The position numbers were made by a program, and so were the translations under genes. Shown here one piece after another: positions 6,598 to 6,619 of a DNA stretch of 6,619 nucleotides. The notes under the pieces were generated by a model. That model searched no databases and was not told the DNA's origin. It was given only the letters and a program-made list of their open reading frames with translations. How positions within the stretch are numbered: position 1 is the stretch's first letter; each line of letters begins with the position of its first letter. The DNA lies in the NCBI GenBank assembly GCA_947177845.1, contig CAMWVZ010000055.1:1-6619 (forward strand), given 5' to 3'. This DNA is from an uncultured Bacteroidales bacterium (GTDB lineage Bacteria > Bacteroidota > Bacteroidia > Bacteroidales > P3).

Positions 6598-6619
6598 ATA
6601 CTCTTCTTTATAGCTTTTT
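6598..6619 (-). other. Partial leader of ffh
   Basis: Only 22 bases precede the ffh start. On the transcript strand they read AAAAAGCTATAAAGAAGAG then TAT. The purine run AGAAGAG sits just 3 bases before the ATG, too close to act as a normal Shine-Dalgarno site. No Bacteroidota promoter motif (TTTG ... TAnnTTTG) is visible in this fragment, so the transcription start cannot be placed. Confidence 0.4.

Noticed and set aside
1..6619. Signs of horizontal transfer, mobile elements, CRISPR arrays or RNA genes
   Set aside because: All seven genes share orientation, tight spacing and similar codon style; no transposase, integrase, direct-repeat array or tRNA-like structure was seen.

Overview
The window holds seven complete protein genes, all on the minus strand and packed end to end. 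Transcription runs from high to low coordinates: ffh, folD, glmM, lemA, a TPM-domain gene, nfeD, floA. Gaps between neighbours are 14, 7, 9, -1 (overlap), 18 and 24 bases, so only about 70 bases lie between genes. I see no terminator or recognisable promoter inside, and a single long transcript is the simplest reading. There are no tRNA, rRNA, mobile-element or CRISPR features, and no gene-free stretch longer than 24 bases.

The organism is most likely a member of the Bacteroidota, probably Bacteroidales. The Ffh N-terminus, the GlmM type (ISGIRGTIGG start, TASHNPAEWN active site, GEGNGG sugar loop) and the gene starts without a Shine-Dalgarno sequence all fit. The GC-rich third codon positions suggest a mid-50s GC genome, higher than typical Bacteroides, so a Rikenellaceae/Alistipes-like lineage is possible but not shown.

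By region: 6597-2929 is housekeeping. Ffh is the signal recognition particle GTPase, FolD a one-carbon folate enzyme, and GlmM makes glucosamine-1-phosphate for the cell envelope. Positions 2919-2 encode four membrane-associated proteins: LemA, a secreted and membrane-anchored TPM protein with a Gly/Phe tail, a short NfeD, and the flotillin-like FloA. LemA+TPM and NfeD+FloA are each familiar pairs. Here the two pairs are fused into one gene string, which suggests a joint role in membrane organisation or envelope stress, next to genes for membrane protein insertion and wall precursor supply.

The gene content is otherwise ordinary and I do not see a clearly new system. The items most worth a second look are the LemA-TPM-NfeD-FloA cassette, two perfect back-to-back inverted repeats inside glmM (3911-3956), and the archaeal-like active-site signature of the GlmM enzyme.
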